Assembly: GCF_024124545.1 (NCBI RefSeq)
Contig: NZ_JAMXSF010000010.1
Span: forward strand, 1-64,000
Direction: 5' to 3'
DNA: 64,000 bases
Source: Pseudoalteromonas sp. XMcav2-N
GTDB lineage: Bacteria; Pseudomonadota; Gammaproteobacteria; Enterobacterales; Alteromonadaceae
The notes beneath the pieces are model-generated. The model had not been told where the DNA came from. It searched no databases and saw nothing but the letters and a program-made list of their open reading frames with translations. This document shows positions 1 to 8,460 of this stretch, in pieces. Numbering within the stretch: the first letter of the stretch is position 1; each line of letters begins with the position of its first letter. The position numbers and the translations under genes were made by a program.

Positions 1-436
1 CTTCAACAAGTTCAAGGTGGCTAAATAATGACATAATTAACAAGTAGATGGTGATAAAAGTGGGCGTTATTAGATCAGAAAAGCGGCGGGTGTTAAAGCC
101 TTTTTACAAAGTGTGATCCCGCCGTGCTACACCGATAGCCTTGAAGTGTGTCAAAGCTGTTCCCTAGCAAAACATCATATAGGAATATACTCAATTACAA
201 TCAATGTAGAAAAACAAACCAAACATCTGACAAATCGACTAGTCTACTTGCCTGGCAACAAGGTTCAAGCAATCTAACACGACGCACAAATGTTGGTTAG
301 CGCTGGCCCACGGAAAGCCAGCAGCATAAGTGGTGAAATTTAGCAGTTAAGGAGCATTCAAATCAGACCTTATCTCTGACTAAATAAAATCGATTAATGA
401 CGCTCATAATAAACAGGTAATACAGTCTCATCTACA
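1..436. other. Left edge, no clear gene
   Basis: No convincing gene is visible. Positions 2-28 read as eight sense codons and a TAA on the + strand (FNKFKVAK), which could be the last residues of a gene entering from the left, but this is too short to judge. An inverted repeat CGGCGGG (84-90) / CCCGCCG (118-124) with a 27-nt loop is present; its role is unknown. Confidence 0.3.
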
Positions 437-3400
437 TCAATTAAAAGCACCTTCCTGGGAATCTTCAATAGGAAAAACTACCTCTTCCATTATATGCCTA
501 CATAAAACTGTTTTAACGCCCCCGATCAAGTCTTTCTTAAAGTTTGAATAGTCTGATATAACAGAATCAGGCCTCTTTTTATATAGAATTAACTGTATCA
601 AACACTCAAGCGAATCTAAGTCCCTTGCTATGCAAGTATTAATATCTGGTAAGTCATCATCTTCGAAAAAATTCCTATTGAATTTTAACCAAGGCTTGTA
701 CACCGTTTCGTACGGATCAGCAAGCAACTCCGAACCTCCGCACGTTGTTGTAAGTGCTATTTTTAATACCGCGCCATGCTCTCTCTCATTCGACTCTTCA
801 GTTCGTTCAAAATCAACAACATCTCCGGCATAATACTCTCCCAAATCATGATTTATCAACTGGATAATGATGTCACTTTTATCATAATTTAAGTACTTAT
901 TATCTGTGATTTTTCCACTTTTAATCAGTTTTTCCATTTGCTGATTAGAAGGCAAATAAATTTGTGCTAACCTAACGGCAAAGTCTGTATGAGATGAAAC
1001 AGACTCTGCCCCCCTAATTCTTCGAACAATTTTATCGCTCAAAACCTCTTTATTCCATCCCGTCCTTGGAGTTTCTTTCAGTTTGTACATTTGAACCAGA
1101 GATTCTGAAAATGGAGGTAGACTACTATTGTAGTAGAATAAAAAAGCCTTCAAAACACTTCGATTAAAATCAAGTAGCCCATCAATTTTAAGAGCTATTT
1201 CAGCAAGCTCTTTTAACTTCCCATTATTGTCCGTTTGACTCAGCGTGCGCCTTTGCAGCCTGCCAAGTGCGAGAGAAAACAGAGTATAAACAACCAGGTT
1301 AAATAGAGATTCAGCATTCCCATCTTTGGCAATATAGATTTTTTGTTCTATTTGGCGCAAGGTGTTTTTAAAGCTCTGATTGGCGTCTTTAGCGACCATA
1401 TCATTATCCTGGATATAGTCCCCATCACCATAATAGGACAAATGAAAACCCTTATTAACAGAGTCAAGCAACTTACTTGAAGCTATCAACTTTATATATT
1501 CTTCATCAGACTTTTGATTTAGATATATCAAACTGATATATATCGTTCTATGCAACACTAAGTCTTCATCTTTATAATCACCGAGAACCATTCTTTTTTC
1601 GATGTTTTTCAACTGGTTTTTAGCATTTAAAAGAAACTTCGTTGCCTTTTGCTTTAAGTCTACTTTGGTGACTCGACCCAGCAAATAGCACAAAAATGCC
1701 TGAAGCCGCTTACCTGAAAAGTCATAAATAGATATAATTGCATCAACAAACTCACTTTGATTTTCTCTGAGAATGATATTTTTGGCATGCTTATTTATTA
1801 AGTAAGGATATACATTCTCTAACTCCATATAACGAGAGCCACTTCTTATTCCGTTTAGGCTCTCTTTATACATCTTTTTTATTGCATCACAAATATGACT
1901 AGCACATAACCAACCCAGCATTTCAAAGCTCTGTGTGGCTATACGTTTAATGAGTAAATTATTCCTCCCTCTTGATTGACTGGGATCTTTTGTAACCAGA
2001 AAGCGATATGCAAAATTGGCAGCATTCTTCATATTTTCATCTGCCGAGTCAAAGTGCTCACCAAAGCGCTCAACATAATCTCTAAAGAAACACTCCAAAA
2101 AAAGCGAGCCATTATATTTATCAGAATTATTAAAGTCGTCAAAATCTGAAACCCCAGAATCTTGAACATACTTTATCAACAAGTTGAGCAGTCGAATATT
2201 ATTTCTACTTTCGAAAAACCAACGAATCAACAGCTGGGCCGCGACAAATACATACTTCTCATTATTAATGTCTTGACAACATGAGAAATCAGTAAGTAAG
2301 TTTAACTCCAACTCATTAATCTTATCTATTGGAAGACCAACCTCAAATGGGTAATGCCTGGAAAATATACATTGAAAACCTACTCGATCATTGCAGTGAG
2401 ATATACCTTTGTAACTTCTTTTGAAAATAATAACATTGCAGATAAAGTCGTTCGATATAAAGTCAAAAACAACTTCTGACAATTCTACTTTTTCATCCAC
2501 ACCGTCAAAGATATAAATAGCATCTTGGGATGTATTACCTAATAAATTTAGAGACCTTTCAAACCTTTCTTTTGTAGTTAATTTTAAAATTATATCCTTC
2601 TCGATACTCATTAGATCGATGAAATGAACTTGAGATTCACTACTATTTTTACAGTAGTGATATATATAAGAAGCAACGACTGACTTTCCAACACCGGGAA
2701 GACCAGAAAACTCAATTAAGGTCTTACTTGAACAATCATTGTTAATATCAACCAGATTGTGTCGAAGTTTTTTAAAATTTTCACACCCAAGAAGCCGCTT
2801 AGAAAGTTCAGCATTATTGTTACTCTCAAACACATTCTTTTCAAAAGTTTTGCCAACTAGCATACATTCTAAATTAGGCTCATCAATCTCATCTAAAAAC
2901 TTCATCAGGTACTCTGAAGATACACCATATGGGTTAACACTGTTCTCCAAATGTAGATTACAGCTCAGAACCCCAATAACATTTTTCTTGTCTACACAAA
3001 AAATAGGGGAGCCACTATAACCAGGCAAAAACTCTTCATTCGATGTCAACTTCAGATAATTAATTTCATGTCCACCATCCTTACATATAACAACATTACT
3101 ATTAACTCGCACAGTGGAAGAAACTTCTTTTTTTTCTATCTGATTACCATTAAATGAACACCACCCACACACTCTAGCCTCAGCTTCCCCATCAACCCGC
3201 GTATGTGCCAACGGAATCGCCCTAATCTTACAATTTGGTAAAAATAATACGGCAAGGTCAACGCCTTTTTCATGAAATGACGAAACCAAATCGCACGCAA
3301 TACCATTAACAATGGGGGCTAACTGTGATTTTAGTATTTTCTCAACAGTGTGGTAGCACGTGGCGACGTAGCTTCCATTTTCAACCTCTTTTATAGAAAA

Positions 3401-3463
3401 ACCTGTGCCTGTAATTGTTTTGTTCTCATCATGTACCATCACAACTGAGTCATTCATTTTCAT
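437..3463 (-). CDS. Trypsin-like protease fused to P-loop NTPase (predicted conflict/defence protein)
   Basis: The protein is about 1008 aa. The N-terminal 190 residues resemble a trypsin-fold serine protease: a His in CYHTV (about 38), an Asp in GVDLAVL (about 69) and a Ser in PGYSGSP (about 150) fit the catalytic triad. A P-loop NTPase follows, with Walker A GLPGVGKS (about 254-261) and a Walker B-like IYIFDGVDE (about 316-324). The remaining 650 residues are helix-rich and unrecognised. Protease plus STAND-like NTPase next to a Trypco1 gene matches the predicted trypsin-based conflict systems described by comparative genomics; a role in sensing invasion and triggering proteolysis is inferred. 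The ATG at 3463 was chosen because AAGG lies 9 nt upstream; GTG 3469 and ATG 3457 are alternatives. It overlaps the 3' end of the Trypco1 gene, suggesting coupling. No signal peptide is seen, so it is cytosolic. Confidence 0.75.
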   Translation of the reverse strand: MKMNDSVVMVHDENKTITGTGFSIKEVENGSYVATCYHTVEKILKSQLAPIVNGIACDLVSSFHEKGVDLAVLFLPNCKIRAIPLAHTRVDGEAEARVCGWCSFNGNQIEKKEVSSTVRVNSNVVICKDGGHEINYLKLTSNEEFLPGYSGSPIFCVDKKNVIGVLSCNLHLENSVNPYGVSSEYLMKFLDEIDEPNLECMLVGKTFEKNVFESNNNAELSKRLLGCENFKKLRHNLVDINNDCSSKTLIEFSGLPGVGKSVVASYIYHYCKNSSESQVHFIDLMSIEKDIILKLTTKERFERSLNLLGNTSQDAIYIFDGVDEKVELSEVVFDFISNDFICNVIIFKRSYKGISHCNDRVGFQCIFSRHYPFEVGLPIDKINELELNLLTDFSCCQDINNEKYVFVAAQLLIRWFFESRNNIRLLNLLIKYVQDSGVSDFDDFNNSDKYNGSLFLECFFRDYVERFGEHFDSADENMKNAANFAYRFLVTKDPSQSRGRNNLLIKRIATQSFEMLGWLCASHICDAIKKMYKESLNGIRSGSRYMELENVYPYLINKHAKNIILRENQSEFVDAIISIYDFSGKRLQAFLCYLLGRVTKVDLKQKATKFLLNAKNQLKNIEKRMVLGDYKDEDLVLHRTIYISLIYLNQKSDEEYIKLIASSKLLDSVNKGFHLSYYGDGDYIQDNDMVAKDANQSFKNTLRQIEQKIYIAKDGNAESLFNLVVYTLFSLALGRLQRRTLSQTDNNGKLKELAEIALKIDGLLDFNRSVLKAFLFYYNSSLPPFSESLVQMYKLKETPRTGWNKEVLSDKIVRRIRGAESVSSHTDFAVRLAQIYLPSNQQMEKLIKSGKITDNKYLNYDKSDIIIQLINHDLGEYYAGDVVDFERTEESNEREHGAVLKIALTTTCGGSELLADPYETVYKPWLKFNRNFFEDDDLPDINTCIARDLDSLECLIQLILYKKRPDSVISDYSNFKKDLIGGVKTVLCRHIMEEVVFPIEDSQEGAFN

Positions 3464-3761
3464 GATCACAAGCCTTAAACGTCATTGATACTTTTACGTG
3501 TCCTTCCATTGCACTTTTCGCGACAATAAAATTCCCCTCTCCAGTTACTTTCATTCCAACTTCTACAATGGCTGACTCCATTGCTATATCTTTGTTCAAC
3601 TCTTTGAATGTGTTCACTACGGGGATCATTACTGTCTCAAGAGCATTCTTCAGCTTATTCACTGTACCCACGGAATTGGATTGACTATTAATGTCGGAGA
3701 AACCAGATTCTTTTGTGTCCAATTCAAACTCAATTCCTTCATCAAACCTAAGTGTAGTCAT
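3450..3761 (-). CDS. Trypco1 (trypsin-co-occurring domain 1) protein
   Basis: A 103-aa cytosolic protein resembling the CU044_2847/Trypco1 family. An N-terminal beta-strand region (residues 1-20) is followed by a helix (about 30-60). The C-terminal strand block VEVGMKVTGEGNFIVAK (about 67-83) continues into a strand ending VKVSMTF, the family's most recognisable part. These proteins occur with trypsin-fold proteases in predicted NTP-dependent conflict systems; the biochemical role is not known. The gene lies directly upstream of the protease-NTPase gene and overlaps it by 14 bp, so the two almost certainly form one operon. An AGAGAGAG-type purine stretch precedes the ATG. Alternative: an unrelated small protein, which the context makes unlikely. 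Confidence 0.75.
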   Translation of the reverse strand: MTTLRFDEGIEFELDTKESGFSDINSQSNSVGTVNKLKNALETVMIPVVNTFKELNKDIAMESAIVEVGMKVTGEGNFIVAKSAMEGHVKVSMTFKACDHENE

Positions 3762-4404
3762 TCATCTCTCTCCTTAGCATCGTGTTCAAATATTTGAAAT
3801 ATTTACCAGAAAAACATCTACCCAACACAATGAATGATTAAGTTATAAATCAAAACTTTGTTGGGGTGTAAAAACCAATGTATCACAATTAACAATCTGA
3901 AAACTTTTCTGGTTTAAAAATAGACAATTAAGTTCTTAAGTCAAGGGAATAAAAGTTTACAAAGTAGACGGATGATGTATCTCAAGTGGTGCTTTTGAAA
4001 AAGCCACTCTGTATAGAGTGTAAGCAAGCAGTAGTTGTATACTTACTGCCTGCAATCGGAAGTTCAATTGTAACTTAACCCTTCCATTTTCGCAGATTAC
4101 CTGTTGTTGCAAACCCTTGGTATGCGCTGTGATTCATTGCGAATCAGTACTCAGATCCCGTCAAAGTTAAAACTTGATAAATGAGTTAATATAGAATCCA
4201 CTAGCCCGGTTTCTGGAACCTGATTCAATTGAGAAGCTGCGCGCGAAAGTCGCCATGTAAGCTATGGAGAAACTTTTTGGTCGGTATAACACTGCGAGAG
4301 TCATGCCTCGGGTAATCCAAAATGCATTGACGCGAGCTACAGACGCGCTGTGGTAAATCTTGTACTCGCGCCATCGACAAAACTTTGAATATCGGTGCTA
4401 TATT
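3762..4404. other. Intergenic region, no gene seen
   Basis: About 640 bp between the divergent-side ends of the Trypco1 and phospholipase genes. It is AT-rich near the Trypco1 start, where its promoter should lie. No ORF with coding character, RNA gene or repeat was recognised. Confidence 0.4.
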
Positions 4405-4431
4405 GTGAGTGCCTGACTTTCAGGCACTCAC
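4405..4431. terminator. Perfect 12-bp hairpin downstream of the phospholipase gene
   Basis: GTGAGTGCCTGA (4405-4416) is followed by a CTT loop and the exact reverse complement (4420-4431). It lies 5 bp beyond the stop codon of the minus-strand phospholipase gene. The following sequence has only a weak U tract, so it may act as a terminator or as an mRNA 3' stabiliser. Confidence 0.6.
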
Positions 4432-4436
4432 AAACA

Positions 4437-6128
4437 TTATTGGTATTTGAACACCCATTTCGCGTTGTCATTGCTGGCCTTACCATGACGGTTCAGGTGC
4501 AGTTGCTGCGAACTGCTATCAAGCCAGACATATTGCTCCCAACGCGTGCTTTTGAGATTCCACACACCACCTTGATCGATCAGGTCAAACCCCGAGTCTT
4601 TTGCAGAATCCCAAAGCTTTACGTAGCCGCTTGAAGAGGCACTGTAACTTAGGAACAGACCTGCATTTTCTCTGGCGCGAAAATACACTTGCTGGTTTTT
4701 ACCGGTCACACCAATGAATTCGACAGGCGTATTGCCACTGGCCTTAAGTCTGGCATGATTCTCCAGACCTGACTCGCTTGATACCGCCAGCCCTGTCTCT
4801 GCACTTTTCAGGATCATGGCCTGGCCCGCATCCGCAGGTAAGTCTGGGGCTTGCCAGCCTTCAGGGGCTGTTTTCCAGAAAGTTGATTTCCATTGCCAGT
4901 TGTAAGGTATATCCATCAGAGGATCGTTAAGGTCTTCATAGCCCTCTACGGCTTCAACATTATACAAGCACTGACGGCGCTCTTCATCCAACTGAGCGAC
5001 ACGCTCTAGCTGGCTGACGGTCCCAACATTCAGCTCTGCCATACACTGTTCAAGAGACTTCCCTTTGCCAGATTCCCCCGGTGCCAGTACATAAGTGTTA
5101 TCGCGACGGCTTTCGTCATCATACCATTGACGCATGGCGGTTTCGTCAAATGATAACCAGGCATCAACCAGCATCTGAGCTTGCGTACGTGCATACGTTT
5201 CACGTTGTTCAACCGGCGTTGCCATAGTGCGGATAAATGCTGCCCACAGATCTTTACTGGCTTCCAGTGCCACCAGCGCTACGGGCTTCATATTGCTGGG
5301 CCTATAACCATCCCAGCTGCCATCTGTACGCGTGCCCGGGTACCAGATCACATCGCCACTTTCATAACTGATGGCGTCGCCGGTGGCATGGGTATGCTGC
5401 TCAGCTCCTTCGGAGCACAAATAGGCTTTTACTTGCCAGACTTTTTCATAGTTGTCTTCAGGCAGACGTACCGTATGCTCAGGGCTAAATGAGTCCTGAA
5501 ACAAGTGCACAGCCCGACCAAACAGGAAGTAGTTATGATCCACCTCTACCGCGCTGGCATAGCCTCCCCCATCCCACACTTTAATCTGCTTGCTCTGCGC
5601 CATGGCAGCATTGACGAAATGGTCAATAAACCGGGCTTGTCCGCGCTTTGCGGCATCTACACCACCCGCTCCACCCACATCGTCATAGCGACGCATAAAG
5701 TGATCCTGCTGCAGGTCAGCAGGCTCCTGAGCGACGGCATTAAAACAGTTTGGACCTGTGGGATCGATACTGGCATTGGTGACATTAAAACCGGCAATAT
5801 CCACCCAGCGCTCACCGACTATCGCCGCGAAGATTGCGTCATATTCTGAGTAATAAGTGTTGTCATTACGACGACTGGCAAGAATTTTTGCGACTTCAGT
5901 TTGCGCGATATTGAGCTCTGTTGATTTTGCTAAGCCTTTGTTCCAGCTCAGACGAGGGTCATTGGCATCTTCTACCTGAGTGTTTTGTGACAAAAGCTCA
6001 AGAGCTGAGGTTCGGGTTAACCATTCATGGCCAATGGGCATTACCCCGCTGCCGCCCAGCTGGGTAAATGCCGTGACTTGAGCGCTTGCGGCAATGGCAA
6101 CAAAACAGGTAAGAGATTTTAACTTCAT
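4437..6128 (-). CDS. Secreted zinc-dependent phospholipase C-like protein with C-terminal accessory domain
   Basis: 563 aa with an N-terminal signal peptide (about residues 1-20, cleavage near VTAF). The first 330 residues look like the all-helical zinc phospholipase C / P1 nuclease fold: a His near the mature N terminus (GHEW, H34), H143, H170 and H198 as further candidate ligands, and a clear HxxxDxxxPxH motif HLFQDSFSPEH (208-218). These would bind the trinuclear zinc centre that hydrolyses phosphodiesters. Residues about 430-563 form a separate domain with short beta-strand repeats (LAVSSESG, YLSYSASSS-like, VWLDSSSQ), resembling a beta-trefoil or carbohydrate/lipid-binding module. The likely role is extracellular lipid degradation or cytolysis. 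It is transcribed alone and followed by a perfect hairpin. A nuclease specificity cannot be excluded. Confidence 0.65.
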   Translation of the reverse strand: MKLKSLTCFVAIAASAQVTAFTQLGGSGVMPIGHEWLTRTSALELLSQNTQVEDANDPRLSWNKGLAKSTELNIAQTEVAKILASRRNDNTYYSEYDAIFAAIVGERWVDIAGFNVTNASIDPTGPNCFNAVAQEPADLQQDHFMRRYDDVGGAGGVDAAKRGQARFIDHFVNAAMAQSKQIKVWDGGGYASAVEVDHNYFLFGRAVHLFQDSFSPEHTVRLPEDNYEKVWQVKAYLCSEGAEQHTHATGDAISYESGDVIWYPGTRTDGSWDGYRPSNMKPVALVALEASKDLWAAFIRTMATPVEQRETYARTQAQMLVDAWLSFDETAMRQWYDDESRRDNTYVLAPGESGKGKSLEQCMAELNVGTVSQLERVAQLDEERRQCLYNVEAVEGYEDLNDPLMDIPYNWQWKSTFWKTAPEGWQAPDLPADAGQAMILKSAETGLAVSSESGLENHARLKASGNTPVEFIGVTGKNQQVYFRARENAGLFLSYSASSSGYVKLWDSAKDSGFDLIDQGGVWNLKSTRWEQYVWLDSSSQQLHLNRHGKASNDNAKWVFKYQ

Positions 6129-6461
6129 AATTACTCCTTAATTAATTTAGCCGCATCATTGTCACACAATTGAAATATGAAATCTTTAATAAAAACATAA
6201 AAAATTCATATAAAGCATAAAAATAAGAATAATTAGTGACCTAAAACTCCGTGTTCAGTATATAAATCCATCAAATAGCGGGAGAAGAAATGGCTTATTA
6301 TTGAAAGCAGCAATGGTAAGTCACTCGGTCCACCCGTTAGTTGGGAGCCGGACCGATATTAGCGAGTGTCAGGAATATCACACTAAGTGGAGTCAGGAGG
6401 TCGGCAACTTTGTGCGTCTTACCAACCTCATGCAGATGGAATCGAGTAAAACCCCGAGGTA
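6129..6461. other. Intergenic region upstream of the phospholipase gene
   Basis: About 330 bp, very AT-rich at 6170-6240, where the phospholipase promoter is expected. A short plus-strand reading frame (6301-6489) starts with TTG, has no family resemblance and overlaps the next gene, so it was not called. Confidence 0.4.
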
Positions 6462-7370
6462 TCAGCGTAAATCTGCCGGTGTAGGGTAATCCGGGTGTTC
6501 AACATTTTGATGAGACCACACGGCTGGGATTGCCGGTTCCCATCTATCTTTAATCAAGTTAACCAGGGTTGTCAGGTCATGCTCAGGTTTACCATAATAG
6601 TCCAGCCAACCTGAAGGCACATTTTCCGGCGCAGTCGCCTGAATCACATGTGCCATCCATTGCTTTCTGAGCTCAGCCCATTGTGCAGATTGCTTTTCAC
6701 TTTCGGCGATGCCGGCAACAGGCCGCAACTCGATATAGATAGTGCGCCGTGGCCCTTCACTTCTTTTCGGTTCAGAACTATGCAGTATCATCATATCCTG
6801 CACCAAAATATCCCCCGCCTTCGCCGGTTGCTGCACGACGCCGGGAATGTTCCAGCCATACTGACTTGAAAGCTCATAGATATCTAAAATCTCATGTTGC
6901 GAGTCCGGAATATAACGCAGACAGCCATCATCCAAATCCGCATCATCCAGGTAAACGCCAACATTGAGATACGGATAATTTCTGGGATGTGGTGCACCGT
7001 GGTGCCAGGAAATATGTGGATGGGGATGCTGATATTTGTATACCAAATCAAGCTGCATAGGCACACAGCCCTCACCCACCATTTGCTCACAAATCGCCAT
7101 CATAGTTGGGCTGGCAAGCAAATCTAAAACAAGCTCAGGGTCATCAAACAGCAGATCATTGTAACGAAATAGTTTCGGTTCGCCAGATTCAGTAGACAAA
7201 TAGTACTGATTGCGTAATGCCCCTTTTGCCAAATCTTCCTTTGCCGACGCTTCCAATTTGACAGACAAATCTCTCAAGCGCTGCAACAAGTCTTGTGACA
7301 ACGCCTGCTCAAAGCGAACAAACCCATTTTGTGCATAAAAGCTCAGCTTTTGTTTTTCTATTGATGCCAT
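6462..7370 (-). CDS. Phytanoyl-CoA dioxygenase (PhyH) family protein
   Basis: 302 aa from the ATG at 7370, which has AGAGTCAGG just upstream; an in-frame start at 7427 would add an unconserved extension. This is a non-haem Fe(II)/2-oxoglutarate dioxygenase of the PhyH family: an iron-binding His-rich segment (WHHGAPH), the acidic/glycine stretch DADLDDGCLRYIPDSQH typical of the core barrel, and a distal His/Arg region (ILHSSEPKRSEG...RR) for the third ligand and 2-oxoglutarate. PhyH-family enzymes hydroxylate diverse small molecules; the substrate here is unknown. Neighbours (racemase, lipoprotein) give no pathway. It is probably a single-gene unit. Confidence 0.8.
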   Translation of the reverse strand: MASIEKQKLSFYAQNGFVRFEQALSQDLLQRLRDLSVKLEASAKEDLAKGALRNQYYLSTESGEPKLFRYNDLLFDDPELVLDLLASPTMMAICEQMVGEGCVPMQLDLVYKYQHPHPHISWHHGAPHPRNYPYLNVGVYLDDADLDDGCLRYIPDSQHEILDIYELSSQYGWNIPGVVQQPAKAGDILVQDMMILHSSEPKRSEGPRRTIYIELRPVAGIAESEKQSAQWAELRKQWMAHVIQATAPENVPSGWLDYYGKPEHDLTTLVNLIKDRWEPAIPAVWSHQNVEHPDYPTPADLR

Positions 7371-7479
7371 AACCTGACTCTTTCTTTGTCCTTTAACCAA
7401 TAACTTAGCATTACTTATCATCACCAAAATAGCAATTACGCTTTATTACGCCTTTGTACTCGTGTTTTACGACCCTGGG

Positions 7480-8184
7480 CTATGATTGTTCTGGTTCAAG
7501 CGATAAATTAAGCGCACTTCGTACATGCAGACTCGTGGTATCGTAAAGCGGTATTTCCAGATTTTCATCGCCAATAAGCAGGGCTATTTCAGTACAACCC
7601 AAAATAACCGCTTCGGCACCGGCGGCTTTCAGTGCCGCGATGATTTTTAAGTACTCGTCCCGAGAGCTGTCGTATATTTTGCCCAGGCACAGTTCCTGAT
7701 ATATCACATCATGAACGCGCTGCTGATCGGCACTATCTGGCACACAGACTTCCAGAGCGTACTTGTCTTCCAGCCGCTGACGATAAAAAGTCTCCTGCAT
7801 CGTAAAACGTGTACCGAGCAGCCCGACTTTCTTTATGTTATCTCGTACCAGCGCCTGGCCGGTTGCATCGGCAATATGTAACAAGGGGACGGAAATCGCC
7901 TGCTGAACCTGATCTGCTACTTTGTGCATAGTATTGGTGCATATCAACACGAAGTCAGCCCCCGCAGCTTCGACAGACTGTGCCGCCTGAGCCAGTAACT
8001 CAGCCGCACCGTGCCAGTCACCTTTGTGCTGCTGCGCTTCTATCTCTGCAAAATCAACGCTGACCAAAACAATTTTGGCCGAATGTAAGCCCCCCAGCTG
8101 TGCTTTTACCCCTTCATTAAGCAAAGTGTAGTAACTTAACGTTGACTCCCAACTCATACCGCCTATCAATCCGATTGTCTTCAT
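7480..8184 (-). CDS. Aspartate/glutamate racemase family protein
   Basis: 234 aa starting at ATG 8184 (MKTIGLIGGMSWES), the conserved family N terminus; a longer frame to 8229 is not needed. Racemases of the Asp/Glu/hydantoin superfamily use two Cys residues for PLP-independent two-base epimerisation. Both are visible, in LICTNTMHK and VILGCTEIALL. The protein fits the YgeA/aspartate racemase subgroup in length and motifs. It could supply D-Asp or another D-amino acid. It lies behind the PhyH gene on the same strand, separated by 109 bp; a shared operon is possible but unsupported. Substrate specificity is not decided by the sequence. Confidence 0.85.
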   Translation of the reverse strand: MKTIGLIGGMSWESTLSYYTLLNEGVKAQLGGLHSAKIVLVSVDFAEIEAQQHKGDWHGAAELLAQAAQSVEAAGADFVLICTNTMHKVADQVQQAISVPLLHIADATGQALVRDNIKKVGLLGTRFTMQETFYRQRLEDKYALEVCVPDSADQQRVHDVIYQELCLGKIYDSSRDEYLKIIAALKAAGAEAVILGCTEIALLIGDENLEIPLYDTTSLHVRSALNLSLEPEQS

Positions 8185-8460
8185 TGTTGCTATCCCATTG
8201 TGTTTGTTCTGATATTGCCAGACTCTCACAAATGAACGGAGTAATGCAGCTTTTTTATATCAGCCGCAGCTCAGCCCGTGCCAGCGGTATTTTCTTCAGG
8301 CCTGTCTCACCGCTCGTCAATATATCAATTGTTTCAATGCTCTGGCTAAGTCCTGTCATCAATTCGTTATTGTACCCGTTTAGATTGTTTTGTATTCGCC
8401 CCAAAACTCAATCAGCCAGAATGTGCAAACTCTGGCGACAATCATTAAAAGGATTCGACA

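Noticed and set aside
1-436. Insertion-sequence end near the left edge (inverted repeat CGGCGGG/CCCGCCG)
   Set aside because: The repeat is short with a 27-nt loop and no transposase is visible; evidence is insufficient.
6301-6489. Plus-strand 62-aa frame before the PhyH gene end
   Set aside because: TTG start, no ribosome site, overlaps the PhyH 3' end; no coding signal.
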